DNA from: Paenibacillus albicereus
GTDB taxonomy: Bacteria > Bacillota > Bacilli > Paenibacillales > Paenibacillaceae
Assembly (NCBI RefSeq): GCF_012676905.1
Contig: NZ_CP051428.1
Coordinates: forward strand, 3,124,001-3,188,000
Reading direction: 5' to 3'
DNA length: 64,000 nt
The notes beneath the pieces are model-generated. The model did no database searches. It saw only the letters and a list, made by a program, of their open reading frames with translations, and was not told where the DNA came from. Every line of letters starts with the position of its first letter. Position 1 is the first letter of the stretch. Shown here one piece after another: positions 25,798-35,084 of this stretch. Position numbers and translations under genes: made by a program.

Positions 25798-25975
25798 AAT
25801 GCGGATAACAACTTTATAACTCTTGTTACGAGAAACACTCAAGAAGCCGGATATAGTAGGTTCTATGACAAGCGATTGGAGTTTTGCAACGTAGAGCGGG
25901 GTCACAAACAGTTTAGAAATAAATAGTGGGATGTCAAAGGCTACTTCGGAACGAACATGCAGAATGCTGGACCTC
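25798..25975. other. AT-rich stretch between prmA promoter and IS element
   Basis: About 180 bases, clearly AT-richer than prmA, mark the left edge of the foreign-looking region. No gene, terminator or recognisable remnant of the truncated HTH gene was found in either strand. Confidence 0.4.
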
Positions 25976-26011
25976 TGTCAAGAAAGTGGACACCTTTGTA
26001 ACGGACGGAGT

Positions 26012-26881
26012 TCAGGCAGTCCCGTCGAATCCAGCCGCGAATCGTACCGGGGACAGATAACCAAGCGAGCCGTGGATTCGCTTGCGGTTGTAAAAGAATT
26101 GGATATAGCGGTACATGTCTTGCGAGGCTTGCTTTCGGGTCAAGAATCGCGTGCAATAGACGAATTCTTTTTTGAGAATGCTGTGGAACGATTCCATGCT
26201 CGCATTGTCATAGCAGATGCCTCTGCGGCTCATGCTGGCGGTCATGCCGTACTGCTCCAGCTGGCTTCGGTAGGCTTCCGAGGCGTACTGACTGCCTCGG
26301 TCCGAATGGTGCACCAGACCAGCAGGCGGCCCCTTGCTCGCGTAGGCTTTCTCCAGCGCGTCCAAAACAAGCTCAGCTTTCATATGGCCTGCAAGCGTCC
26401 AGCCGACAATCTCACGGGTGCACAAATCCATGACGCTCGCTAAATACAATCGCCCTTCCCGACAAGGAATGTAGGTGATATCTGCCACCCATACTTGGTT
26501 CGGCTGTTCGACGTCGAACTGCTGGTTCAGGAGATTCGGAGAGATCGGCTGGTCATGATTCGAATCCGTCGTCGACACCCGGAAACGGCCAGAAACGCAA
26601 GCGCGAAGCTTCATTTCGGCCATGTAGAGACTGACGGTACGTTCGGAAATGGCGTATCCCTCCCGCCGGAGCAGCACGGTGAGCTTCGGGGCTCCATACC
26701 GCCGCTGGGCATCATGAAAGTGGAACCGAATCCGTTCTTGGATGTCCGCTTTAAGCCGTGCCCGGGCGCTGGGAAGCGCCTGGCTCCATTTGTAGAATCC
26801 GCTCCGCGACACTTGCATGACCTTGCACAACTTCTTCAACGGAAAATCGGAGCGGGAGTCCTCTATGAACTGAAATCTCAT
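26012..26881 (-). CDS. IS3-family transposase OrfB (integrase core)
   Basis: The 289-residue catalytic half of the transposase has an N-terminal HTH_21-like part (YGAPKLTVLLRREGYAISERTV) and an rve integrase core with the DDE triad in WVADITYIPC, LVHHSDRGSQY and DNASMESFHSILKKE. The C-terminal IQFFYNRKRIHGSLGYLSP is typical of IS3/IS150 relatives. The reading frame appears intact, so the element may be active. Its ATG overlaps the OrfA stop (ATGA); functional transposase is probably made by -1 frameshifting at 26917-26911. Confidence 0.93.
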   Translation of the reverse strand: MRFQFIEDSRSDFPLKKLCKVMQVSRSGFYKWSQALPSARARLKADIQERIRFHFHDAQRRYGAPKLTVLLRREGYAISERTVSLYMAEMKLRACVSGRFRVSTTDSNHDQPISPNLLNQQFDVEQPNQVWVADITYIPCREGRLYLASVMDLCTREIVGWTLAGHMKAELVLDALEKAYASKGPPAGLVHHSDRGSQYASEAYRSQLEQYGMTASMSRRGICYDNASMESFHSILKKEFVYCTRFLTRKQASQDMYRYIQFFYNRKRIHGSLGYLSPVRFAAGFDGTA

Positions 26882-27204
26882 TTCCGTGGATTGCTGAAGA
26901 TGTGCACCGCCTTTTTTACGATGGCCAGCTCTTCTTCCATCTCGCTGATCTGACGTTCCTTCGCTTTGAGCTGTGCTTTCAGCTCCCGGATCAGCTCGGC
27001 GTTGTTCACCGGTTCATGCTCGAATTCCCGATACTGAGCCAGCCACTGATGCAACGTGCTCTTGGGAATGTTCAGTTCTTCGGCAATGTCTCCCAGCGAC
27101 TTGGTCTGTTCTTGAATGAACTTTACGGTTTCTTTCTTGAACTCTTCGTTGTAATGCTGGCGCCTACGTTCCTCTGTCATGAGAACACCTCCACATACGG
27201 TCAT
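26878..27204 (-). CDS. IS3-family transposase OrfA (HTH)
   Basis: The 108-residue DNA-binding half has a helix-turn-helix of the HTH_Tnp_1 type (SLGDIAEELNIPKSTLHQWLAQYREF) followed by a leucine-zipper-like coil (ELIRELKAQLKAKERQISEMEEELAIVKKA). The true start is probably M9 (MTEERRRQHYNEEFK, at 27180) because homologues begin there; the frame opens at 27204. The A AAA AAG heptamer encoding VKK near the C-terminus is a -1 slippery site leading into OrfB. Confidence 0.9.
   Translation of the reverse strand: MTVCGGVLMTEERRRQHYNEEFKKETVKFIQEQTKSLGDIAEELNIPKSTLHQWLAQYREFEHEPVNNAELIRELKAQLKAKERQISEMEEELAIVKKAVHIFSNPRK
26911..26917 (-). promoter_or_regulatory. Programmed -1 frameshift heptamer A AAA AAG
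   Basis: In the OrfA frame the codons GTA AAA AAG contain A AAA AAG in the required phase. A -1 slip gives AAA AAA GGC GGT GCA CAT ... GAA ATG AGA, which runs without a stop into OrfB. This fits the known expression mode of IS3-family OrfAB. Confidence 0.75.
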
Positions 27205-27235
27205 TATTGTCTGTCCGTTAGAGAGTGTCCACTTT

Positions 27236-27607
27236 TTATTCTAGTTGCAGATAGTTCGGCAGGTAGTACGTGTTGTTCTTGCTCTGACTGACCAGAATCA
27301 GCTTCTTCTCGGCTAGACTCTCAATGTGACGTTCTACGGTCTTGGAACTGCATCCGACATTTCGGGCAATCATCTCCATCGTGGGGTAGCACTGACTCTT
27401 GTCGCTCATGTAGGCGATAATATCAACGAGAATCAGCTTCTCATAAACGTTGAGTCCATAACACCGATGGATTTTATGCGGCAGGATAGTATACCCCTTG
27501 TGACATCCCGTAAAGTTGCTCTCCTTGGCAACCTCGTCCATGTACGTATTAGCGGCGGTGTTGTTTTTAATCAACCAGAAATCGTTAAACTTCATTTTCA
27601 TCTTCAA
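27236..27607 (-). pseudogene. HTH-domain protein truncated by the IS3 element
   Basis: A real start is indicated by AGGAAGG 9 bases before the ATG. The 123 residues include a winged-helix/HTH_36-like unit (YEKLILVDIIAYMSDKSQ, then CYPTMEMIARNVGCSSKTVERHIESLAEKKLI), as in plasmid or phage replication initiators and related regulators. The last residues and the TAA stop come from the IS terminus, so the gene has lost its 3' part. I could not find that part on the far side of the element. Low GC fits the acquired region. Original function is uncertain; a replication or plasmid origin is a guess. Confidence 0.6.
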
Positions 27608-28055
27608 TACCTTCCTTTTGTCGTGTGATGCCGCCGTGGGGCGGCTGTGAAGTCAGGAAGGCGGCTAGCCTAAAACGTTACCTCACCTGTATATGTAAAC
27701 TGGTCGTCACCAGACTGTCTTTCTGCTATAACCATCGGAGCATATTCCCAGATCGTTGCGGACTGTTTTAAAATTCTTCTTACTATCCATAGTCGATGTA
27801 TGTCTGATGATAGTTGCGGAAAGGTATTTATCTGAGAAAAACGCAAGAAAACGAAGATAAGGTTTTCGGCATAAAATATAGAGGTAACTGGGGATTTTAG
27901 TACAGTTGAATAGGAGAGCGGCAATGCAAATAGGGTATATAATTCAAGCATTAAATGCTGTGCATACACGATTTTGGAGAAATTTTGATACGGGAGTGAT
28001 GAAGGTTAAGTTCTTTCAGGTCGCGCCGCCCGATTCATTCGGCACTGGGTGGGGG
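27608..28055. other. AT-rich intergenic stretch
   Basis: About 450 bases with no convincing gene. A GCCGCC-gtg-GGGCGGC hairpin near 27630-27645 lies upstream of the HTH remnant. A 99-codon minus frame (27670-27969) has no ribosome-binding site or recognisable motif and is not called. Confidence 0.5.
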
Positions 28056-28085
28056 TAAAAGAAAGACCTTGAGGATATCCTCAAG
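28056..28085 (-). terminator. Terminator after the RHS-immunity pair
   Basis: Perfect palindrome CTTGAGGATATCCTCAAG (28068-28085) followed on the minus strand by a T-rich tail (plus 28056-28064). It lies 14 bases past the stop of the candidate immunity gene. Confidence 0.85.
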
Positions 28086-28098
28086 ATCTCATAAAGTA

Positions 28099-28701
28099 TT
28101 ACTTAATATTGCTATAGAATTTCTTCAACTTTGTCGAAATCTCTTCGGGGACGGTACATTTTTTAAAGTTAAGTGACACTAATTCATTAATTGCTCTATC
28201 CATTGTAAACCACGAATCACTTTTATAGTCACCGATTTCGTTATTGAAGCCTAATATACAAATACCGTAACTCCTCTCTCCCCATATCGCCCACTTCATG
28301 GACGGAGATAACCATACAACCACCTCAGAGTTATATAAAATAGCATCAGCAGGGCTCTCATCAGGACCTTTTTCAAGCATATTCCAATAATCATCATCTG
28401 TAGTTCCTTTTTGAAAAATACACCAATTATACTGGGAGAACTCATTATAGTAATAATCTACAGGATGTGGGTCTAAAACACCCATAATGACAGATGAATC
28501 GCCAAACACGTAAGTAAGTTGTTCTAGTTCATCCCAAAACAGATCACTCATTGCATGATCAAAATCGAGTACAACTGTTTTTTGAAACGGGAATTTAAAA
28601 ATTTGGTTTGGTAGTCGTTGTTCTGAATTGAACGCCTTCGTTACCAGAAATAGTATTTCTTCAAATTCTTTTTTATCCCTTATAAAATTGTTTTGACTCA
28701 T
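28099..28701 (-). CDS. Candidate immunity protein for the RHS toxin
   Basis: A 200-residue, acidic, cytosolic-looking protein without signal peptide or membrane segment. No named immunity family is recognisable by eye. Its start overlaps the RHS stop (ATGA at 28701-28698), so it is translated with the toxin gene, and a terminator follows. This is the arrangement of toxin-immunity pairs such as WapA-WapI. Low GC matches the RHS gene. Aromatic-rich, acidic stretches (YYYNEFSQYNWCIF, DDDYWNMLEKGPDESPADA) would suit binding a basic nuclease toxin, but that is inference from composition and position only. Confidence 0.7.
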   Translation of the reverse strand: MSQNNFIRDKKEFEEILFLVTKAFNSEQRLPNQIFKFPFQKTVVLDFDHAMSDLFWDELEQLTYVFGDSSVIMGVLDPHPVDYYYNEFSQYNWCIFQKGTTDDDYWNMLEKGPDESPADAILYNSEVVVWLSPSMKWAIWGERSYGICILGFNNEIGDYKSDSWFTMDRAINELVSLNFKKCTVPEEISTKLKKFYSNIK

Positions 28702-31700
28702 TCATCAGACCCCAATCTAATTTTGGTAGTAGGTGCCTTACTTCCTTTGGCATAATAGTCGGCAGTTTGTTGTCCCTGATTAGATTTATCACGAACAACA
28801 TATTTAGCACCGTCTTTTGAATAGATGGTAGCACTACCGTCCTTTGCAACAGTTTTAGTCCAACCATCGCCCAAAAGACTACTCTCAAAATCCGCCTTTG
28901 TAACATTAGTTGAAACATTTTTCACACTTTTCCCAACTGTAATATCTTTATAACCACACTGAGTATTATGAACCCATATACCTAAATCCGTCACATAATA
29001 AGTATGGAAATCAGCAACTGTAAAGTTATAAACCGTAACAGGCTCTTCTAACTTAACGAACTCTACTTTGTCAATCGTCAGATTGCTTCTATCAGCCTTT
29101 TGAAGCTTATCGCCTACTTGAAGTTCATCTGCGTAGACCCACCCTTTACCCTCCACCCAGAACGGATGATTGTCGGTGGTCTCTATGACTTGCTCCCCAA
29201 CATATAGTTTAATAATATCATCACGTTGATTACGATATAAAGCTGTTACTTCTTTGTAAGCCAACTCTCCATTAGAATCGTACTCAGACTTGGCAAGTAC
29301 CTTATCCCCTACCTCGATTTCCTCGATAGGTTTCTCCCCTTCGTCTGTTAAAACCTTTGTTCCTGCTATGAAGCAATTGCACTGGTTCAATGCTTTATTT
29401 GCGTTACCAGACTTTGTCGGTTTACCCTTATTAAAAGCTTCGTCATCAAGTAATTTTAATTCGTGTGCTTTAGCTTGATTTTTTGCTGTAGCTTCTACCG
29501 CTCTTTCAATATGTTTGCCGCTTTTATCTGCAAACTTGACAATTATCTTTCCACCTTTAATAATTTTCCCAACCGGAAGCAAACCAACGATAGCCAATCC
29601 TTTGTCAAAATAACTCGATTTAGGATTCATAATCGTTCTAATATCATCAACGACAAGGAAATTGGCAATCTCTACGACTACATTAGCACCTGTTTTAAAA
29701 ATGGTGCTACCTTCCTCCCAAGTCGCTCCTTCAATTATGTACTGATTCCCCGTCGGGTCTACGTATTTCAACGGATTATTGATTACATACGTATACAAGT
29801 TCAAACTTAAAGGATTAAAAGCGTTCCCTTCAAAGGTATCCGCACTCGTGAATTGTCCTGCACCACTGTCATACCAACGGGCCTTATAATCCATGAGTCC
29901 CGTTTTAGGGTCGATGGTTTGTCCGGTGTATCCGATCGTATTGTATTCCGGCGTCATCGGCGTCATCAGACTACCAAACGCATCGTAGCGGTATTGCTCC
30001 AGCGTTTCGCCGTTACGGTCCGTCAAGTGGGTCACGCTGCCTAGGTGATCGTTTAAGTAATAGGTAAAATCACCGCGCAGCATCCCGCGAACAGGAGCTT
30101 CGCTTTTTCGAATAGGCGCTTCGTCATCCATGACATTCCACAACGTATTCCGATACGACTTTCGGGACAACACATCGCCGTTCGCTTCATAATACTGCGC
30201 AATCGGCTCCAGATCCTCACCGTATTCCTTCATGATCGTCAACCCGTCATTCAGGTAATAGGTTTGATCTTCGATAAGAACAGGTTCCTCCTGCAAATTA
30301 TCTACAAATGCAGCCGACTCTCCATAAGTGCTTTGTGTCGCTCGCTCTGATTCGAGCAAGGTAGGCTGCTGGCGCGGATCAGGATAGCTTTCTTTCCGAC
30401 CGATTTTTTGCAGGAACGCGTCATAGTCGTATTCCACTTTCGAGCCATCGTCATAAAGAACCTGTTCCAGCATATCGTTGCTGTCATACGAATAGCGAAT
30501 GAGTCCCTTATTCCCTCTCTCCTGAACCCTGTTTCCATTCGCATCATAGACAAACGTTTCTTCGCCCGAGCGGACCATTCGACCTGCCTTGTCATACTCA
30601 TAAGCGGTCGTTTTCCCATCTGCCGACATTGTTTTTCGGTTGCCATCCGAATCATAGGTATAAGCAACTTCGCCAGGAGGCTTGACCATAGTATCGCGGT
30701 AAGAATGTGTGGATCCCTTTCGATCCTGTTGCTTGAACGGCAAATCGTAGATATCCAGAATCTCGGCGTCTTTAGCCTGCGGATACTGGACGTGCTGAAT
30801 TCGATTTAATCCATCATAAGCGTACTCCGTTTTAGCTCCGTCTTCCTCTGCTTTTTGTGTGATGTTTCCGGCTAAATCGTAGGCGTATTCCAACCGGCTT
30901 TGCGTTCGTTCACCTTTATGGTCCAGGCTGACAAGCTGGAGATTGTCATTGTACGCATACGTGGACTGTATTCCGTTCGGCCGGTTGACCTTTGTCATTG
31001 CTCCACGTGCATCGTATTCAAACGTCGTCTTGAAACCATCGGGGTCCGTAAATTCCTTGATTTGATTGAGCAAGTCGTATACGTATTCCTGCGTATTTCC
31101 TTCGGGATCCGTCATGTGCGTCCGGTTTCCTCTTTCGTCGTACTTAAACCGAACCGATTTATCCCAGGTATTATTTTGCATGGTGGAGATTCGCCCCATG
31201 GCGTCATACGTGAAACTTTGTTCATTCGTCGATGTCGAAGCGTGAATCAACTGTCCAATGGAATCGTAGCTATAGGCAAACACTTCGCCGTTCGGCATGC
31301 GTTTCTCTGTTATCCGTCCCTGCAAATCATATGCATAGGTCGTGCGTTTGCCTAAGGCATCCACGCTTTCGGACATCAATCCGGATGAATCATAGGCATA
31401 CGTCCGTTTTTCATTCTCTGCATTGATTTTTTTCGTCAAACGACCGAAGGCATCATAGCTCCATGTCGTGACAGCTCCGCCTGCAGTTTTCGTTTCAATG
31501 AGATTTCCAATCGTATCATATCGGTATGAAGTAACCTCACCTAGCGCATTTCGAACATGAACTAAACGTCCCAGCAGATCATATTCATACTGGGTTTTAT
31601 TTTTATTGGCATCTGTATAAGTTTCAACCCTGCCCGCAGCGTCATAAGAGAAGCGCTCTACGCCTCCTTTTGGATCCGTTTTGGTCAAGACTCGGCCTAA

Positions 31701-34700
31701 CCCATCGTAGGTGAAGGCAAGTTCGGCTTGAAGTGAATCTTTATAAACCGTGACGAATCCAGCTGAGTTGCGAGTAAAGGATTCGGTATTGCCGTTAGGA
31801 TCGGTAGACTTGACAAGAAGCCCTCTTGGATCATAATCCGATTGCCACTTCGCTCCACCAGGTTCATTCACGGTAATGACTCGGCCAGCTTTATCGTAGG
31901 CGTAGGTAGTCTTGTTTCCGTCTGCTGAAGTAATAGCCGCAACCCGATTGAGTTCATCATACGAATAAAAGGTGGAGTGACCCTTATCGTTAATAGCTTG
32001 CACCAAATTTCCGTTGCCATCGTAGAAGAGTTCAGACTGCGCCCCAACGGAGTCTTTCATCCAAACCGGCAAGTTTCGGCCATCATATCGGAATTCAGAT
32101 ATTCCTCCATTCGGTTCCTTTTGCCACACCAAGTTCCCATTGCCATCATAGCGATACTCTGTCGCATAGGTGACCCCCGTCTGAGAGTCTTTGTTCCATT
32201 CCTTCGTAACTCTTCCATTTGAATCATTTTGATAGGTACTTATTAAACCGTTCGGTTCCGTAACACTCTGTAAATGGCCAAGAGCATCATAATCAAATTC
32301 TCTAATATTCCCCAGTGCATCTTTGATGCTATTCACTTTATCAAATTCGTAAGTCATGGTTGTTTTTGCACCTGACGCATCTTCGTACTCAACAAGATTG
32401 CTGTCTTTATCATAAGAGTACGTTGTGGTATTGCCCAATTCATCTATAATTTTCTTAATTCGATCACGTGGATCATATTCAAATTTCTTTTTCAGATTTA
32501 GAGAGTCCATTTGTTCAACAACTCGGTGCAAGCCATCTCGAAGGATGGTTTGTCCAAAATTTCCCGCATCAGTCAAAACACTTACAAAACCGTACTCATC
32601 AAGAGTAAAGCTCGATTTTTCCCCTTCCGCGTTAATGATATCTGTAACAACACCCTCACTGTTGTAAATGAATTGCGTCTTTTCTCCGAGGGCATTTTTT
32701 GTAGAGGAAAGGTTGCCGTGAGAATCATAATTAAATTCGCTCACATAGCCTCTTGAATCTGTTATCGTAAGCGGCTGACGACGTTCGTTATACGTCATTT
32801 TAACCGAGTAGCCCAAAGGATCCGTTACCAGTGTCATGTTTCCTTCTGGATCATACCCGTACTTCCATTGCGCTCCATTTCGATCAGTCCATAAAGTCCG
32901 ATTATCGTTGCTGTCAAAAACAAAACGCTCAAATGTTCCATCCGCATAATCAATTCCGGTCTGACGAAGCCTTGAATCATAATAAAACGTTTTTTTGTTT
33001 CCGAGAGGATCGGTAGCGATTGTTTTTCCGTTGGCTGGATCGTATTCAATCGTCCCTTTTCTACCGTTAAAGTCCGTCTGTTCTACGACTCGACCCTGAC
33101 CATCATAGACGTTAACCAAGGTCGATGTCTTTTCTGGGTTGGTTATAGTAAGCATTCGATGATTAGAATCGTAAGTGAAGCTAATCGTAGCTCCATCCGC
33201 TAACTCCATCGATGTTAGGTCGTGGGTAAGCTCGTTATAGCGATACTTGACTTCACGTCCCGAATGATCGGAGACTGTAGAAATTTTTCCGCCCGAACCG
33301 TAAGAAAGTGTGAGCAACGCTCCTTTCGTTTCAATGCTTTTGAGAACCGATCCATAATAGCGAAGATAGACCGAAGATTTATTCGCGTCTCTAATTTCAA
33401 CCAACTTTCCATCTTCACGGAATAAATAGACCCAGCTTTCTGGCGTCTCCATTTGATACATGCCGTTCGAAAGCTTTTCCAATGAATTATAGGTTCCAAG
33501 AGGAGCGATGAACCCCCCATCTGAACGGGGCTCGTACGGGTAAACTCCGCCATCTGGAGAAGTGACATGAATAATTCCCTTATCACGACGTTCCAATCTC
33601 CACTCCCAAGAATGGCGCCACCCTACACCAACAGCACCATCGTACGTATCTCGGCTATGATAAGAGAGTCCGAATTCAATGGGGAAAGCGGCTTGCAAAG
33701 ATAAATTTGTGTGCTTAAAATCGAAATCACCTGTCGCCATATTAATCGGATCCCACCAAGACGGCTTAGGAAAATGTTCCCGATTGGCAATTTTCTCTGC
33801 AGTTAAATCTTCCAACTCTTCCGGCAAAATATTGCCTGCCAGCTGCAAATCACGGTTTCGGTCCTGTAGAATCAGGTTCCATCCCTTATCAATCAAACCC
33901 GCACAACGGTTTCCGTCGCTGCAAGTTTGTCCAGGTATTCCATTATCCGATGCAATAAGCTGCGCTTTTTCAGCCATCATTACAACGTCCGTTGCGCGAT
34001 AGTAGTAACCGGCAAGCGCTTCCCAGTTTACATTCCAATCCGGAGCCGTATAGCGAAGGACTCGAACCATTTCAGAGTCCGGCGATTTGTTGTCGCTATC
34101 CTTTGAGTTGAAATAAGGATTGCTCCCTAAACGCTCAACCTTGGCCGTCATGTTAGCAATCTCATATTTGTTAAGCTCAACGGGCAACTGCCATTCCCGG
34201 ACATACTTGGCAGGCTGGTTATCCGAACTGATTGGAAACTGCGAATCAAAGTAAGACGAATAGTTAAAGCCTTTCGCCCAAGTAAGGTGAGATCCGTCAT
34301 TTTTCCCCGATTCGTCAAATGGAATGATGACTTCATATGTAACCGGAACGTCGCTTGTTACTTGTTCGTATCCGACACGCCTTTGATAATAAATTTCGAG
34401 TGTTACTTTTGTGCCCCGTTCTGCGATACCCCGCACGATGTGTTGGGAACTGTACAAATTAGGGAGAACCTGCATGTGCGCAGGTGCAGGCGGAGCTGGA
34501 TTGGCAATAGAAAGTCCTTGATAGAAATTAAAGTATTGGGGAGCATCATCCGGTACGACACAAACCGTGTGGCTCCCTTCTTCGATAGCTTGACCACCGG
34601 AAGAAAGTCCGTTCCAAGCAAATGAAGCTTGTCCGGAACCTACGCTTGATATGGATTTTAGCGATGTTCGAGTATAGGGGGTAGGAGGTTCAAATACAGG

Positions 34701-35006
34701 AGCTCCAGGTTTAGGGGTGGGGGCTGGAGATGGCGGTGGTGTCGGAGGATTAAAGCGCACTGAACAGATTTCAAGCGATGTCGGATGCGGTCTATCCTGG
34801 TAATTCCAGCCGATCGTTGTTTTCCCGCCATATACAGGCACAAACGTCGATGGAGAAACACTCACATTTACTGTTGCAGCATCTGCTTTGGGGATGCTTC
34901 CCCCAGGCACCCAGGGAATGCCGGTTAGGGTGATACTAATTATAAGGATTAATAAACTAATCACTTTTAGTAATTTTATTTTTTTGTATTTTCCATTTGT
35001 ATTCAC
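28698..35006 (-). CDS. Secreted RHS/YD-repeat polymorphic toxin with Hint domain and C-terminal toxin
   Basis: A 2102-residue protein resembling WapA-type contact toxins. A basic N-terminus and hydrophobic signal peptide (about 1-43, ending PKADA) are followed by a Pro-rich linker. A DUF6531-like entry segment (near residue 450, GVGWRHSWEWRL) precedes a long run of YD repeats (about 470-1670) and the RHS core YTGQTIDPKTGLMDYKARWY ending DPTGN near 1755. Then come a linker, an intein-like Hint domain (Cys about 1878, TDNHPFW, ending VHN about 2012-2014) and an 85-residue tail, the likely toxin. The start is GTG at 35006 with AAGGGAAG upstream. Immunity gene follows with ATGA overlap. GC is well below the flanks. 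Confidence 0.9.
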   Translation of the reverse strand: MNTNGKYKKIKLLKVISLLILIISITLTGIPWVPGGSIPKADAATVNVSVSPSTFVPVYGGKTTIGWNYQDRPHPTSLEICSVRFNPPTPPPSPAPTPKPGAPVFEPPTPYTRTSLKSISSVGSGQASFAWNGLSSGGQAIEEGSHTVCVVPDDAPQYFNFYQGLSIANPAPPAPAHMQVLPNLYSSQHIVRGIAERGTKVTLEIYYQRRVGYEQVTSDVPVTYEVIIPFDESGKNDGSHLTWAKGFNYSSYFDSQFPISSDNQPAKYVREWQLPVELNKYEIANMTAKVERLGSNPYFNSKDSDNKSPDSEMVRVLRYTAPDWNVNWEALAGYYYRATDVVMMAEKAQLIASDNGIPGQTCSDGNRCAGLIDKGWNLILQDRNRDLQLAGNILPEELEDLTAEKIANREHFPKPSWWDPINMATGDFDFKHTNLSLQAAFPIEFGLSYHSRDTYDGAVGVGWRHSWEWRLERRDKGIIHVTSPDGGVYPYEPRSDGGFIAPLGTYNSLEKLSNGMYQMETPESWVYLFREDGKLVEIRDANKSSVYLRYYGSVLKSIETKGALLTLSYGSGGKISTVSDHSGREVKYRYNELTHDLTSMELADGATISFTYDSNHRMLTITNPEKTSTLVNVYDGQGRVVEQTDFNGRKGTIEYDPANGKTIATDPLGNKKTFYYDSRLRQTGIDYADGTFERFVFDSNDNRTLWTDRNGAQWKYGYDPEGNMTLVTDPLGYSVKMTYNERRQPLTITDSRGYVSEFNYDSHGNLSSTKNALGEKTQFIYNSEGVVTDIINAEGEKSSFTLDEYGFVSVLTDAGNFGQTILRDGLHRVVEQMDSLNLKKKFEYDPRDRIKKIIDELGNTTTYSYDKDSNLVEYEDASGAKTTMTYEFDKVNSIKDALGNIREFDYDALGHLQSVTEPNGLISTYQNDSNGRVTKEWNKDSQTGVTYATEYRYDGNGNLVWQKEPNGGISEFRYDGRNLPVWMKDSVGAQSELFYDGNGNLVQAINDKGHSTFYSYDELNRVAAITSADGNKTTYAYDKAGRVITVNEPGGAKWQSDYDPRGLLVKSTDPNGNTESFTRNSAGFVTVYKDSLQAELAFTYDGLGRVLTKTDPKGGVERFSYDAAGRVETYTDANKNKTQYEYDLLGRLVHVRNALGEVTSYRYDTIGNLIETKTAGGAVTTWSYDAFGRLTKKINAENEKRTYAYDSSGLMSESVDALGKRTTYAYDLQGRITEKRMPNGEVFAYSYDSIGQLIHASTSTNEQSFTYDAMGRISTMQNNTWDKSVRFKYDERGNRTHMTDPEGNTQEYVYDLLNQIKEFTDPDGFKTTFEYDARGAMTKVNRPNGIQSTYAYNDNLQLVSLDHKGERTQSRLEYAYDLAGNITQKAEEDGAKTEYAYDGLNRIQHVQYPQAKDAEILDIYDLPFKQQDRKGSTHSYRDTMVKPPGEVAYTYDSDGNRKTMSADGKTTAYEYDKAGRMVRSGEETFVYDANGNRVQERGNKGLIRYSYDSNDMLEQVLYDDGSKVEYDYDAFLQKIGRKESYPDPRQQPTLLESERATQSTYGESAAFVDNLQEEPVLIEDQTYYLNDGLTIMKEYGEDLEPIAQYYEANGDVLSRKSYRNTLWNVMDDEAPIRKSEAPVRGMLRGDFTYYLNDHLGSVTHLTDRNGETLEQYRYDAFGSLMTPMTPEYNTIGYTGQTIDPKTGLMDYKARWYDSGAGQFTSADTFEGNAFNPLSLNLYTYVINNPLKYVDPTGNQYIIEGATWEEGSTIFKTGANVVVEIANFLVVDDIRTIMNPKSSYFDKGLAIVGLLPVGKIIKGGKIIVKFADKSGKHIERAVEATAKNQAKAHELKLLDDEAFNKGKPTKSGNANKALNQCNCFIAGTKVLTDEGEKPIEEIEVGDKVLAKSEYDSNGELAYKEVTALYRNQRDDIIKLYVGEQVIETTDNHPFWVEGKGWVYADELQVGDKLQKADRSNLTIDKVEFVKLEEPVTVYNFTVADFHTYYVTDLGIWVHNTQCGYKDITVGKSVKNVSTNVTKADFESSLLGDGWTKTVAKDGSATIYSKDGAKYVVRDKSNQGQQTADYYAKGSKAPTTKIRLGSDE

Positions 35007-35048
35007 TCAGTAGTTACTTCCCTTCGATTAATTAAAGTAGAATCAGGC

Positions 35049-35067
35049 ACTACCTTTAAGAGGTAGT
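35049..35067 (-). terminator. Small hairpin between the giant secreted protein gene and the RHS gene
   Basis: Arms ACTACCT and AGGTAGT (7 bp) with a 5-base loop, between the stop at 35085 and the RHS GTG. The T-tract is weak, so it may only attenuate read-through. Confidence 0.4.
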
Positions 35068-35084
35068 CCCTAATTCTTTATAAT

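Larger units (their letters stand above)
25976..27242 (-). mobile_element. IS3-family insertion sequence
   Basis: About 1.27 kb carrying two overlapping transposase frames. Imperfect terminal inverted repeats share AAAGTGGACAC near each tip and TAACGGAC some 4-5 bases further in (left near 25982-26008, right near 27214-27236). The left tip begins TGTCAAG; the right tip is close to TTATTCTA, so the outer bases differ and the exact ends are uncertain. No clean 3-4 bp target duplication is visible. The right end supplies the final codons and stop of the adjacent HTH gene. Confidence 0.85.

Noticed and set aside
25941-26156. Minus-strand frame at the IS left end as possible remainder of the truncated HTH gene
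   Set aside because: It lies mostly inside the transposase gene in another frame and has no similarity to the expected continuation.
25976-27242. Target-site duplication flanking the IS3 element
   Set aside because: The 3-5 bases on each side do not match for any reasonable choice of ends.
27670-27969. A 99-codon minus-strand frame
   Set aside because: No ribosome-binding site, no recognisable motif and irregular composition; treated as chance in AT-rich DNA.
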